Origin: DTJG01 sp964532995
GTDB lineage: Bacteria > Ratteibacteria > UBA8468 > B48-G9 > DTJG01
Direction of reading: 5' to 3'
Length of the DNA stretch: 63,936 nt
NCBI GenBank assembly: GCA_964532995.1
Contig: CAZHJN010000003.1
Coordinates: 1-63,936 of the forward strand
Under the pieces are notes generated by a model, which was not told the origin of the DNA, searched no databases, and saw nothing but the letters and a program-made list of their open reading frames with translations. Below are positions 52,391 to 61,563 of this stretch, one piece after another; positions within the stretch are counted from its first letter, which is position 1; each line of letters opens with the position of its first letter. Position numbers and translations under genes: made by a program.

Positions 52391-53100
52391 TTTCCAGCCC
52401 TGATTTTTATAAGGTCCAAAAAGCATTTTGAGGAATCCCTGAAAAAACGAACGGTTGTGCTTGGATCATTAGCCCATATCACACCCACTTCTTTAATCCT
52501 GTATTCAGCCAGATAAGCCTTGTAAATTACCTCGACATCAAAACTGAAACCCTTATGATTAAGTGAAGCAAAAAGTTTCTTTGCAATTTCCCTCTTAAAC
52601 AATTTGAAACCGCACTGGGTATCTGAAAAAGGCATTCCAAGAATGATCCTGACAAGAGCCTGAAAAACTCTTCCGGATACTCTTCTATGAAATGGTTGCT
52701 TTTTCGTTATCAAAGAATCTCTTGTTCTTCTTGATCCAATAACAATGTCGTATCCTTGCTGAACAAGCGGCAGAAATTTTTCTATTTCTGATACAGGCGT
52801 GGACAGATCTGCATCTGAAAACAAAATCAGCTCGCCGGTTGAAGCCATAACACCCTGACGAACAGCTTCGCCCTTTCCCATATTTTTCTCGTAAGAAACA
52901 AGCTTTACACATGGTTGCTTTTCTGCAATTTCAGCCACAATTTCTGCGGTTCTATCAGAGCTTCCGTCATTAACAACAATAATTTCAAAAGTAAGACCCT
53001 TTTTTTTTATTAAAAAATTCTGTATCTCGGCAACAGTTCTCTCTATATTTTTTTCTTCATTATAAGCAGGAATTACCACAGACAAATTCAACCTATCCAT
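52387..53100 (-). CDS. Family 2 glycosyltransferase (polyprenyl-phosphate glucosyltransferase-like)
   Basis: 237 residues. SVVIPAYNEEKNIER, VVNDGSSDRT (about 43), FSDADLSTP (metal site, about 94) and DTQCGFKLFKREIAKKL (about 158) closely match eukaryotic-type dolichyl-phosphate beta-glucosyltransferase relatives. No membrane segments. It likely makes the polyprenyl-phosphate sugar used by the adjacent GT39-like enzyme, to which it is coupled by an ATGA overlap. Confidence 0.87.
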   Translation of the reverse strand: MDRLNLSVVIPAYNEEKNIERTVAEIQNFLIKKKGLTFEIIVVNDGSSDRTAEIVAEIAEKQPCVKLVSYEKNMGKGEAVRQGVMASTGELILFSDADLSTPVSEIEKFLPLVQQGYDIVIGSRRTRDSLITKKQPFHRRVSGRVFQALVRIILGMPFSDTQCGFKLFKREIAKKLFASLNHKGFSFDVEVIYKAYLAEYRIKEVGVIWANDPSTTVRFFRDSSKCFLDLIKIRAGK

Positions 53101-53798
53101 TTTTTAACCAGTGTCCTGAAATAAAGTTTTACATACGGCAGAGTTTTTAAAATTCGGAATTTTGATTTACCTTTTTTTCTACCCAGCCATACTGTTGGAA
53201 CATCACATATTCTATAACCTGAAAAATAAAAATTCAATGCTGCCTCCATGGAAACAGCAAAACCCTTTTCCCTGAGATTTATCTTCTGGAGCAATTCACG
53301 CCTGTATAATTTAAAAGCATTGGAGATATCCCTTGTCGGTATACCGGCAATATAATAAAGAGAAAGACAAACAAACTTTGAAAAAAAATTCTGAAACAAA
53401 GGTCCACCAATCTTTGCTCCACCTTTCATATAACGACAGCCACAGACTAAATCATATCCTGAATTTGCTTTTTCAAGCATAATATTGATGGTTTTTGGTT
53501 CATCGCATCCATCAGCCATCACAAAAAGTATAAATTCGCCTGTTGCGTTTCTGAAACCAGTCATCAATGCATTTGCAAAACCAGGCTCATCGGTATTTTT
53601 AACAAGTCTTATTTCACAAAATTGACATTTTATATTTTGAACAAGTTCCGCAGTATGATCTGTGGAATGGTCATCAACCACAATGATTTCTGTATCTGAA
53701 CGGTCTACATGCTTTAACAAACTTGCAATAGTTGAAACTATGTTTTCCTCTTCATTTCTTGCCGGGATAACTATACTTAAAAATTTTTCACCAGTCAT
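53088..53798 (-). CDS. Family 2 glycosyltransferase
   Basis: 236 residues. SIVIPARNEEENIVST, VVDDHSTDHT (about 40), VMADGCDEP (metal site, about 93) and the YKLYRRELLQKINL-like FKLYRRELL region (about 160). The C-terminal basic segment GRKKGKSKFRILK is typical of polyprenyl-phosphate sugar synthases. It overlaps the next gene by 13 bases and the epimerase gene by 4. Confidence 0.86.
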   Translation of the reverse strand: MTGEKFLSIVIPARNEEENIVSTIASLLKHVDRSDTEIIVVDDHSTDHTAELVQNIKCQFCEIRLVKNTDEPGFANALMTGFRNATGEFILFVMADGCDEPKTINIMLEKANSGYDLVCGCRYMKGGAKIGGPLFQNFFSKFVCLSLYYIAGIPTRDISNAFKLYRRELLQKINLREKGFAVSMEAALNFYFSGYRICDVPTVWLGRKKGKSKFRILKTLPYVKLYFRTLVKKWIG

Positions 53799-54922
53799 AC
53801 AAGCTTTTTGTTTTTAAGTTCTTTTAATGCATATGAAAAACCATCTTTTGCATAAGCATTTTTGCTCCACTCAACAAGTTTTAACAGTCCATCCTCCAGG
53901 GATACACATGGTGTAAAACCGAGAAATTTCTTTATTTTTTGGATATCAGCAAAACAATGTCTGACATCTCCTTTTCTGAATCTGTATGTCACCAGTGGAG
54001 ATGGTTTCTTATTCAAAAGACTTATCAAAATCCTTGCTATTTCCAGAATGCTCACAGGTTTTCCTGTTCCAACATTGAAAATCTCATAATTTGCTTTTTC
54101 GTTTTCAAGAGCCAGAACACAGGCCCTGGCAACATCCTGAATCCAGATGAAATCTCTTGTCTGAAAACCATCTTCAAAAATTACAGGGGGTTTGTTGTTT
54201 TTTATCCTGCTGATAAAAATTGCTGTTACTCCTGTGTACGGATTTGAAAGGGACTGATTCGGTCCATAGACATTAAAAAACCTCAAAGAAGAAACGGGTA
54301 TCCCGTATGTCTGACCGATAAGTAAACTCATTTCCTCCTGTTCTTTCTTTGAAATTGCATATATTGAATTGGCATTGAGTGGAGTATTTTCATGCGTGGG
54401 AACAGAAGAAACAGTATTTTTGCAATACGGACATTTTATTTCCCAGTATGAATGTCTTTTTATGACCTTCCCCTCAGACAGTTTTCTCAAATCAGGTTTA
54501 AAAACACCGCAATTTTTGCATTTTGCCAGTCCTTCTCCGTAGCTGCTCATAGAAGCAGCCACAACTATTTTTTTTACCTTATGTTTACTGTTAACAAGAA
54601 TATCAAGAAGATTTGCGGTACCACAAATATTTGTTTCAACATATTTTGAAATCTGATACTGAGATTGTCCGACACCAACAGATGCAGCAAAATGAAAAAT
54701 ATAATCCTGTCCAATGATTGCATCTTTCAATTTAGCGTAATCCCTTACATCTCCTTTAATAAATTTTACCTTCCTGTTTAAATAATCAGGAATCTTTCCA
54801 AAAGGATGAACCTGTGGATCAAGATTATCAAACACAGTAACGCGATAACCTTTTTCAACAAGCACATCACACAAGTTGCTTCCTATAAAACCTGCTCCAC
54901 CTGTAACAAGGATTTTTTTCAT
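53795..54922 (-). CDS. NAD-dependent sugar epimerase/dehydratase with zinc-ribbon-like insert
   Basis: 375 residues, extended SDR. TGGAGFIGSNL at the N terminus, HFAASVGVGQSQYQ (about 78), catalytic Tyr-x3-Lys in SIYAISKKEQE (about 187), FFNVYGPNQSLSNPYTGV (about 217). The pattern best resembles the dTDP-L-rhamnose 4-epimerase-like group, which would fit the rml genes here, but specificity is not certain. Between the Ser site and Tyr there is an insert with CKNC (135-138) and CPYC (164-167), a likely zinc knuckle. Confidence 0.85.
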   Translation of the reverse strand: MKKILVTGGAGFIGSNLCDVLVEKGYRVTVFDNLDPQVHPFGKIPDYLNRKVKFIKGDVRDYAKLKDAIIGQDYIFHFAASVGVGQSQYQISKYVETNICGTANLLDILVNSKHKVKKIVVAASMSSYGEGLAKCKNCGVFKPDLRKLSEGKVIKRHSYWEIKCPYCKNTVSSVPTHENTPLNANSIYAISKKEQEEMSLLIGQTYGIPVSSLRFFNVYGPNQSLSNPYTGVTAIFISRIKNNKPPVIFEDGFQTRDFIWIQDVARACVLALENEKANYEIFNVGTGKPVSILEIARILISLLNKKPSPLVTYRFRKGDVRHCFADIQKIKKFLGFTPCVSLEDGLLKLVEWSKNAYAKDGFSYALKELKNKKLV

Positions 54923-55857
54923 TTTTTCTTTTTCAGATAACTGTCAAGTGTTTTTCTTAAACCATCTTCAAGATTTATCGAGGGTGTCCAGCCAAGAAGC
55001 TTTTTTGCAAGACTGATATCCGGTCTTCTTTTTCTTGGGTCATCAGGAACAGGTGGAAGAAATTCAAAAGCAAGATTCAATCCTGTGATCTGATTGATCT
55101 TTTTTGCCAGTTCAATTATCGTAAATTCACCCGGATTACCAATATTAACAGGCATATGATAGTCTGTCTCCACAAGAAGTAAAAGACCCCTTATAAGGTC
55201 ATCAACATAACAGAAACTTCTTGTCTGATTTCCATCACCAAATATTGTTAATGGTTTTTTCGAAATCACCTGCGAAATAAAATTTGGTATTACCCTTCCA
55301 TCGTCAAGCCTCATCCTGGGGCCATATGTATTAAAAATTCTTGGCAGATAAGTCTTTATCTTATAAAGCCTGTGATAAGCCATAACAAGAGCCTCAGCAT
55401 ATCTTTTACCTTCATCGTACATTGATCTTGGTCCTATTGGATTAACATTTCCCCAGTAATCTTCTTTCTGAGGACTTTCAAGAGGGTCTCCATACACCTC
55501 AGATGTCGAAGTGAAGAGAAATTTTGCTTTAAGCTTCACCGCAAGATTTAAACATTTTTCTGTACCCGTTGAATTTACCCTCAATGTCTCAACAGGAAAT
55601 TTAACATAGTCTTTTGGAGAAGCAGGACTTGCAAGATGAAAAATAATCTCTGGATAAAAAGGCAATTTTTCAATATCAAAAGTAATAATGTCTGCTTCTA
55701 TGAAATGAAAATTTTCTTTATCGAGAAGATGTCTAATATTTTCTCTGGATCCTGTTAAAAAATTATCCATACATATTACACTGTCTCCCCTTTTTATCAA
55801 AGCGTCGCAAAGATGACTTCCAAGAAATCCTGCTCCGCCTGTAACAAAAGTTTTCAT
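54919..55857 (-). CDS. UDP-glucuronate decarboxylase (UDP-xylose synthase)
   Basis: 312 residues. TGGAGFLGSHL, HLASPASPKDYVKFPVETL (about 74), the TSTSEVYGDP active-site region (about 115), Tyr-x3-Lys in SMYDEGKRYAEAL (about 145) and PRIFNTYGPRM (about 170) are together diagnostic of UXS. It decarboxylates UDP-glucuronate to UDP-xylose. It lies directly after ugd (4-base overlap), so the two form a two-step module from UDP-glucose. Confidence 0.93.
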   Translation of the reverse strand: MKTFVTGGAGFLGSHLCDALIKRGDSVICMDNFLTGSRENIRHLLDKENFHFIEADIITFDIEKLPFYPEIIFHLASPASPKDYVKFPVETLRVNSTGTEKCLNLAVKLKAKFLFTSTSEVYGDPLESPQKEDYWGNVNPIGPRSMYDEGKRYAEALVMAYHRLYKIKTYLPRIFNTYGPRMRLDDGRVIPNFISQVISKKPLTIFGDGNQTRSFCYVDDLIRGLLLLVETDYHMPVNIGNPGEFTIIELAKKINQITGLNLAFEFLPPVPDDPRKRRPDISLAKKLLGWTPSINLEDGLRKTLDSYLKKKK

Positions 55858-57191
55858 TTTTTCTCCATTTTTCTGCCGATTCCACAGCAGATAAAACCTG
55901 ATTTTTTAAGTTTATCCAGATTAAGAAAATTTCTTCCATCTATAATATAAGGCATTTTCATCAGATGCAAAATAGTTTCAAAATCAATGTTTTTGAATTC
56001 ATCCCATTCTGTCGCAAATATTATAAGATGAGCATCACGCGCAACATCATAAGCATTTTCACAAAATTCCACATCAGATAAAACTTTCTTTGCGTTTTCC
56101 ATTGCCCTGGGATCATAGCATTTCAATATACATCCTTCTTCAAGCAGTAAGTTTATTATCCCTATTGCAGGGCTTTCTCTTATATCATCTGTTCCTGGTT
56201 TGAAAGCCAGTCCTAAAACACCAACGCTCTTACCTCTAAGATTCCAGAGGAATTCTCTTACTTTTTTTATAACAATGAGTTTTTGCTGTTTATTTATTTT
56301 TTCCACCTCTTTCAACAAACCAAAATCACAACCGAGTTCCTCTGCGATTGAAATAAATGCTTTCACATCTTTTGGGAAACATGAACCGCCATAGCCTATA
56401 CCTGCTTTCAAAAAGGATTTACCAATTCTTGAATCTGTGCCCATACCCTCAGCAATCATATCAATATCAGCCCCAACCTTTTCACATATCTGCGAAATCG
56501 CGTTTATGTATGAAATTTTCATAGCCAGAAAAGAATTTGAAGCATGCTTGATAATCTCGGCGCTTTTTACATCAGTAAAAATGATAGGAACCTTCAATGG
56601 TCTGTAGATTTCCTTAAATATTTTTTTCGCCCTTTCATTTTCAACCCCAACCACAATTCTATCAGGTTTAAAGAAATCCTTGATTGCACTGCCCTCCCTT
56701 AAAAATTCAGGATTTGCGGCAACATCAAAATCAACTCCTGTGGGTGCAATAAGCTCTATGGTTCTTTTAACCCACTGGCCTGTAAGAACAGGAACCGTAC
56801 TTTTTTCCACAACCAGTTTATAATTATGTTTTCTATCTCTTTTACTTTTTATTTTTTTCAAAGCCTTTGCTATTTGAACTGATGCCTGCTCAACATAAGA
56901 AAGATCTGCTCTGCCATCCAAACTTGCCGGGGTTCCAACACAGATAAAAATTATTTCGGCTGATTTAACAAGATCATCTACTGACTTAACAAAAAGTAAC
57001 TTTTTATTTTTTAACCCGCTTTCAACAATCTGCTCAAGACCCGGCTCATAAAATGGTATAATGCCTTTTTTAAGTTTTTCTATCTTTTCACTATCGCTAT
57101 CAACGCAAAAAACAATATTACCAAGTTTTGCAAAACAGGCTCCTGTTACAAGACCGACATGACCGGTGCCTATTATTCCTATTTTTTTCAT
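55854..57191 (-). CDS. ugd: UDP-glucose 6-dehydrogenase
   Basis: 445 residues. NAD motif IGIIGTGHVGLVTGACFA, VGTPASLDGRADLS (about 86), VEKSTVPVLTG (about 129), NPEFLREGSA (about 161) and the nucleophile Cys in GIGYGGSCFPKD (about 265). The C domain has GLAFKPGTDDIRESP. It oxidises UDP-glucose to UDP-glucuronate, the substrate of the next gene. It overlaps both neighbours by 4 bases. Confidence 0.95.
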   Translation of the reverse strand: MKKIGIIGTGHVGLVTGACFAKLGNIVFCVDSDSEKIEKLKKGIIPFYEPGLEQIVESGLKNKKLLFVKSVDDLVKSAEIIFICVGTPASLDGRADLSYVEQASVQIAKALKKIKSKRDRKHNYKLVVEKSTVPVLTGQWVKRTIELIAPTGVDFDVAANPEFLREGSAIKDFFKPDRIVVGVENERAKKIFKEIYRPLKVPIIFTDVKSAEIIKHASNSFLAMKISYINAISQICEKVGADIDMIAEGMGTDSRIGKSFLKAGIGYGGSCFPKDVKAFISIAEELGCDFGLLKEVEKINKQQKLIVIKKVREFLWNLRGKSVGVLGLAFKPGTDDIRESPAIGIINLLLEEGCILKCYDPRAMENAKKVLSDVEFCENAYDVARDAHLIIFATEWDEFKNIDFETILHLMKMPYIIDGRNFLNLDKLKKSGFICCGIGRKMEKK

Positions 57192-58198
57192 CTGTTTTCC
57201 TCAAGCCATCTTACAAGTTTTCTTATCCCCTGTTCCTTTCCTATCGATGGTTTCCAGCCTGTGATTTTATTAAACATCGTATTGTCACTTATGAATACTT
57301 TCTGGTCCCCTGGTCGCCAGGAATTAAACTCATATTTAATTTTTACTCCGATTAATGTTTCAAGATAATTTACAAGTTCTAAAAGAGAAAATGAATTATT
57401 GATTCCTCCACCTATATTAAAAACTTTCCCAGAACACTTTTCCTTATTCTGCAAAACTTTCATATAAGCTGCAACAAGATCATCAACATGAAGAATATCT
57501 CTAACCTGTTTTCCATTTCCATAAATTGTAATTCTTTTCCCTTCCAATGCCCTGGTAATAAAATGAACAACCCATCCCTGATCCACGTTTCCATGCTGAA
57601 ACTGTCCGTATATGCAGGACTGTCTGAATACAACGGTATTCATTTTATAAATCCTTGAATAATCCTTGACATATTGATCACCGCTGCCTTTTGAACAGCC
57701 ATAAGGTGAATAAAAATCAAGCGGTTCACTTTCATCTATTCCATTTCGTTTATCAGAAAGAATGTACCTTGTTTTAAGTTCCTTTAATTTAAGATGTGAT
57801 AGTTCACCATAGACCTTGTTTGTTGAAGCATATAAAAATAAAGCATTTTTTGAGTTTTTCCTGCATGCTTCAAGAAGATAAAATGTGCCAAGTGCATTTA
57901 TTTCAAAATCTTCTGCTGGATTTTCAACCGAACATGTTACTGCCACCTGTGCTGCAAGGTGAAAAACAGCATTTAATCCTTTTGTTATTTTTTTCAGCAG
58001 GGGGTAGTTTCTGACATCTCCATTTATAAATTGCAAATTCTTGCAATTCATATCAAGAAGATATTTAAGATTTTTCTCTGTTCCTTTACGGGAAAGATTA
58101 TCCAGAACTATTACTTGATTATCTTTATCTCTGACAAGATTCAAAACAAGATTAGTACCAATGAACCCGGCACCGCCGGTAACCAGAATTTTATTCAT
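57188..58198 (-). CDS. CDP-paratose 2-epimerase-like SDR
   Basis: 336 residues. TGGAGFIGTNL, HLAAQVAVTCSVENP (about 73), STNKVYGEL (about 125), Tyr-x3-Lys in FYSPYGCSKGSGDQY (about 160) and the family-specific FRQSCIYGQFQHGNVDQGW (about 184) match the CDP-paratose/tyvelose 2-epimerase group and its relatives. True substrate is uncertain because no CDP-sugar genes are visible. A possible promoter lies at 58221. Confidence 0.85.
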   Translation of the reverse strand: MNKILVTGGAGFIGTNLVLNLVRDKDNQVIVLDNLSRKGTEKNLKYLLDMNCKNLQFINGDVRNYPLLKKITKGLNAVFHLAAQVAVTCSVENPAEDFEINALGTFYLLEACRKNSKNALFLYASTNKVYGELSHLKLKELKTRYILSDKRNGIDESEPLDFYSPYGCSKGSGDQYVKDYSRIYKMNTVVFRQSCIYGQFQHGNVDQGWVVHFITRALEGKRITIYGNGKQVRDILHVDDLVAAYMKVLQNKEKCSGKVFNIGGGINNSFSLLELVNYLETLIGVKIKYEFNSWRPGDQKVFISDNTMFNKITGWKPSIGKEQGIRKLVRWLEENR

Positions 58199-58220
58199 TT
58201 TTTCTCCACTCTATTGTATT

Positions 58221-58250
58221 ATTATACTTTTATTTTCTGATTAATATGAA
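58221..58250 (-). promoter_or_regulatory. Possible internal promoter of the nucleotide-sugar genes
   Basis: A perfect TATAAT (58221-58226) on the minus strand with a weak -35 TTCATA (58245-58250, 18-base spacer), overlapping the end of the methyltransferase gene. It would start transcription about 16 bases before the SDR start. Confidence 0.35.
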
Positions 58251-59079
58251 ATTTTTTTCTTGCGACTATAATAGTGGAATCTGAACCAAAAATAATTCTT
58301 AACATCAACTGCGCAATAAAAACAAATGTTGATTTTAATGAAAATGACAACAGAAATGCAGGCATATCGTTAACTCTTAGCACAGATAAAACATCAAAAC
58401 CATTTGTTGAAATAAGGTTCCTGATGGAAACAGGAGTAAAATGAAAAATTTGTGCGGGTATATGAAGCAAACTTCTGGTTCTGCCAGCAAATCTGAACAT
58501 ATTCAACAATCTGAAAAAAAAAGGGGAATGATATGGCGTTTTTATAATCAATATACCACCATCCTTCAGTACCCTGCGAATTTCTTTCAAATATTCCTGT
58601 GGCGTTTCCAGATGAGCAATAACATCAAAAACAGTAACCACATCAAAAAAGCCATCTGGAAATCCTGCATTCTTAAAATCACAGCAAATTACATTATGAC
58701 CCATTTTCTTACAGTAATCTGAAGCAAAAATAGAAGTATCAATACCAAAACAATGCCATCCCTTTTCTGTCATAACTTCCATCAAAAATCCTGTACCACA
58801 ACCAACATCAAGTAAGCTGCCCGGCTCCAAATTTGATAGAATTTCAATCCTTCCAAGCAACTTCTTCAGATATCTTTTTCTGCGAATCCTATTTTTGATA
58901 TACCAGCGATTAAAATATTTTTCATCATAAAGCGATGGAACCAAAGACGCAGGACAGAAAATAACACCACAACTGATGCATCTTCTAGCAGTATAATTTT
59001 TTTCCTTCCATATTAATTCTGTCTTTTCGGCACAGAGCGGGCAGCAATCTTTCAAAATCTGTATCTTATCAGAGTCCAT
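58222..59079 (-). CDS. SAM-dependent methyltransferase with N-terminal zinc ribbon
   Basis: 285 residues. An N-terminal CPLC...CISCGVIFC knuckle (about residues 14-43) precedes the class I methyltransferase motif SLLDVGCGTGFLMEVM (about 87). Post-motifs are VVTVFDVIAHLETPQEYLKE and GGILIIKTPYHSP. Methyltransferases of this layout modify sugar or lipid intermediates in glycan loci. It overlaps the GT2 gene by 28 bases. The target is not known. Confidence 0.87.
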   Translation of the reverse strand: MDSDKIQILKDCCPLCAEKTELIWKEKNYTARRCISCGVIFCPASLVPSLYDEKYFNRWYIKNRIRRKRYLKKLLGRIEILSNLEPGSLLDVGCGTGFLMEVMTEKGWHCFGIDTSIFASDYCKKMGHNVICCDFKNAGFPDGFFDVVTVFDVIAHLETPQEYLKEIRRVLKDGGILIIKTPYHSPFFFRLLNMFRFAGRTRSLLHIPAQIFHFTPVSIRNLISTNGFDVLSVLRVNDMPAFLLSFSLKSTFVFIAQLMLRIIFGSDSTIIVARKKFHINQKIKV

Positions 59080-59732
59080 ATGGCAATCAATCCATCTTTC
59101 CAGTTAATTTTTTTGCCTTCTCGTTTTGTTCTTGGCCGGTATTTTATTGGAAGCTCAAGTATTTTTATTCGCCTTTTTGCTATCTTTGCCGTTACTTCCG
59201 GACAGAATTCAAACCCTCTGCAATGAAGATCAAGAGATTTTAAAAGATCGCTTTTGAACATTTTATAACAGGTTGGTTCATCTGTAATTGATGTGCCATA
59301 GAGCATATTTGTTAAAAACGACAGGAATCTTCCACCTGCATAGAAAGAAAAAGAGGATTTTGGATTTCTACCGAGAATTCTTGAACCATAAACAACCTCT
59401 GATTTTCCTTCTTCAAGGGGCCTGATAAGTTCGAGAAAATCCATTGGATCATATTCAAGGTCTGCATCCTGAATAACCACATATTCTCCTTTCACTTCCG
59501 GTATTGCTCTGCGTATCGCAAAACCTTTACCCATATTTACAGACTGAAAAATAATTCTGATGCCGGGTGTTTTTTCTTTTTCCATACTGGCAAGAATCTC
59601 TTTTGTTCCATCTGTGCTTCCGTCATCAACTATAATGATCTCCTTCTCAATGGGTACCGCAAGCACTTTTTCAATTACTTTCTTTACGGTGGCCTTTTCA
59701 TTATATACAGGTATGATAACTGATAGTTTCAC
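59052..59732 (-). CDS. Family 2 glycosyltransferase (polyprenyl-phosphate sugar synthase-like)
   Basis: 226 residues. SVIIPVYNEKATVKKV, IVDDGSTDGT (about 34), QDADLEYDPMDF (about 91) and DEPTCYKMFKSDLLKSLDL (about 155) resemble dolichol-phosphate mannosyltransferase-type enzymes. The C terminus PIKYRPRTKREGKKINWKDG is the typical basic end. It overlaps the GT39-like gene by 4 bases, suggesting a donor-transferase pair. Confidence 0.87.
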   Translation of the reverse strand: MKLSVIIPVYNEKATVKKVIEKVLAVPIEKEIIIVDDGSTDGTKEILASMEKEKTPGIRIIFQSVNMGKGFAIRRAIPEVKGEYVVIQDADLEYDPMDFLELIRPLEEGKSEVVYGSRILGRNPKSSFSFYAGGRFLSFLTNMLYGTSITDEPTCYKMFKSDLLKSLDLHCRGFEFCPEVTAKIAKRRIKILELPIKYRPRTKREGKKINWKDGLIAIWTLIRYRF

Positions 59733-60910
59733 GATTTATTAATTCCCTTCAGCTGGAAAATCAGCCACAGAAAACCGTTTGAAGCAAACATAATAACAAA
59801 TGGCTCAATGGCAACCCTGTATCTTATTGATGCAAGAAAAATCATATGAAAAATTGTAAAAAAAACAATGGTCCAGACAAGAAAGAGTGTTTTCAAACTA
59901 TGTTTTGTTATAAATAACCCCAGAATAAAAAATGGAAGCAACAGTCCAAAGCTCAACACACTTAATGCACGATAAAAATTTGTACTGTATTCAGCTGCAT
60001 TCGGTACAATATTCCAGAATCTGAAAAACTTTTTCCCGAGTAATCTTAAAAATCTTTGGGGATCTTTTTTTATACATTCAAATGTGAGGCTATAGAAAAC
60101 TCTGTCTCTCTGCGCCTCATCAACCTGCCAGACACCTTCAGGGAAATATCTGCATGGACCGCCTTCTGAAAAAGGATTGTTCCCCTCCCAGAAAACTGCT
60201 CCGCCCATTGTCGTACCTGGAACGAATTTTCCGATAGCAATATAGTTTCTTATAATCCATGGTGTCAGAACCAAAATAAAACCTGCAAAAGCAAACAATA
60301 TCTTTTTTAATCTGATTATATTGTTATCTGCAGAAAACAAAATGAATAATAAACAGAATGGAAAAAATAATTCCATTGTCGGTCTGCACAAACCCGCAAA
60401 ACCAGAAGTAGCACCAAAAACCAAGCCATAAGATGGAAAAACTTTTGGCTCCACAAGAGTGAACATTGTAAGAGCACATAAAACAACAAGAAAAATAAAA
60501 AATGTTTCAGTAAGCAAAAATCCTGTATAAAAAATGAAAAATGGATAAATTGCTGAAAGAAAACATGATAGAAGAGCAACCCTCTCACTGAAGATTTTTT
60601 TGCTGATTAAATAAATAAACACACATGTTATCGCAGAAAGAAATGATTGAACAATCCTGATGCCAGTAATTGTAAATCCTGTCTTAACCAGTAATGCAAT
60701 AAATAAAGGGTAAAGTGGTGGTCTGTAAGCTTTTAAGTTTTCAGCAACCATCAAACCTTTGCCAGAAATAAAATTATCAACGATTTTCCAGTATTCATAC
60801 TCATCATCAAAATAAAATCTTTCCTCCAGATAAAAAGCAAAACCAATCCTGAAAGTGAAAGCAATGAAAAAAATTAATAAAATTACCTTCCAAAAATTTT
60901 TTCGCGCCAT
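59729..60910 (-). CDS. GT39/ArnT-like membrane glycosyltransferase
   Basis: 393 residues, about nine membrane segments. A first loop with FDDEYEYWKIVDNF (about residue 34) carries the acidic pair expected of GT-C enzymes, then the RPPLYPLFIALL segment typical of this family (about 63). The motif TPWIIRNY (about 217) and WEGNNPFSEGG follow. It is paralogous to the truncated gene at 62933-63936 (shared blocks near YPLF-IA, TPWI-RNY, and the R-FLRLL-K-FRFW region). Confidence 0.84.
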   Translation of the reverse strand: MARKNFWKVILLIFFIAFTFRIGFAFYLEERFYFDDEYEYWKIVDNFISGKGLMVAENLKAYRPPLYPLFIALLVKTGFTITGIRIVQSFLSAITCVFIYLISKKIFSERVALLSCFLSAIYPFFIFYTGFLLTETFFIFLVVLCALTMFTLVEPKVFPSYGLVFGATSGFAGLCRPTMELFFPFCLLFILFSADNNIIRLKKILFAFAGFILVLTPWIIRNYIAIGKFVPGTTMGGAVFWEGNNPFSEGGPCRYFPEGVWQVDEAQRDRVFYSLTFECIKKDPQRFLRLLGKKFFRFWNIVPNAAEYSTNFYRALSVLSFGLLLPFFILGLFITKHSLKTLFLVWTIVFFTIFHMIFLASIRYRVAIEPFVIMFASNGFLWLIFQLKGINKS

Positions 60911-61563
60911 ATCTTTATTCTAAAGATAAAAAAGGAATTGTGTCCGTAAACACCCACTCTGGGTAATGCATATCTATCAAACTCACCTTTCCAGCCTGTA
61001 ACAACAGCACCAAGATAACCGGCATTTTTAACCATCTCTCTGATTTTTGCGTTCTGTTTTCCATAGGGATAGCAGAAAAAAAGAATCTTTCTTCCTATGT
61101 TTTTTTGAATGAACTTTTCTGATTCGAAAATTTCATTCCACGCCTGTTTTCTATCAAGAGATGTTAAGTCCGGATGACTGAGTGAATGAGAGCCAAAATC
61201 AATATCAGCTCTCAGCATTTCCTGGACTTCTTTCCATTTTAAGTACCTGTCCTTTTCTTTATCATTATATTTTCTGTGAAGTTTTTCTGTTCCTATGAAA
61301 TGTGCTGTCAAAAATATGGTCGGTTTTATTCCGTATTTCTTCATGACAGGAAATGCAAACATAAAATTATCTGCAAAGCCATCATCAAAGGTAATACAAA
61401 AGTTTTTTCTGCTATTTGATAGGTCTTCAAAATATTCATAAAGAGAAACAGGTTTAAGGCCCTTTTTGAGCAAAAAATTAATCTGCCTCTCGAACATTGC
61501 AGGAGAAACACTCAAAGCATCTTCTGGATACCAGGGATTAATTCTATGATATGCAAGTATCAT
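60883..61563 (-). CDS. Polysaccharide deacetylase (NodB-like)
   Basis: 226 residues. NodB motifs: LAYHRINPW at the N terminus, FCITFDDGFADNFM with the catalytic and metal Asp residues (about 55), SHSLSHPDL with the His pair (about 123) and FCYPYGKQNAKIREM (about 160). It would remove N-acetyl groups from a surface glycan or lipid-linked sugar. No signal peptide, so it probably acts on cytoplasmic lipid-linked intermediates. It overlaps the GT39-like gene by 28 bases. Confidence 0.9.
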   Translation of the reverse strand: MILAYHRINPWYPEDALSVSPAMFERQINFLLKKGLKPVSLYEYFEDLSNSRKNFCITFDDGFADNFMFAFPVMKKYGIKPTIFLTAHFIGTEKLHRKYNDKEKDRYLKWKEVQEMLRADIDFGSHSLSHPDLTSLDRKQAWNEIFESEKFIQKNIGRKILFFCYPYGKQNAKIREMVKNAGYLGAVVTGWKGEFDRYALPRVGVYGHNSFFIFRIKIWREKIFGR

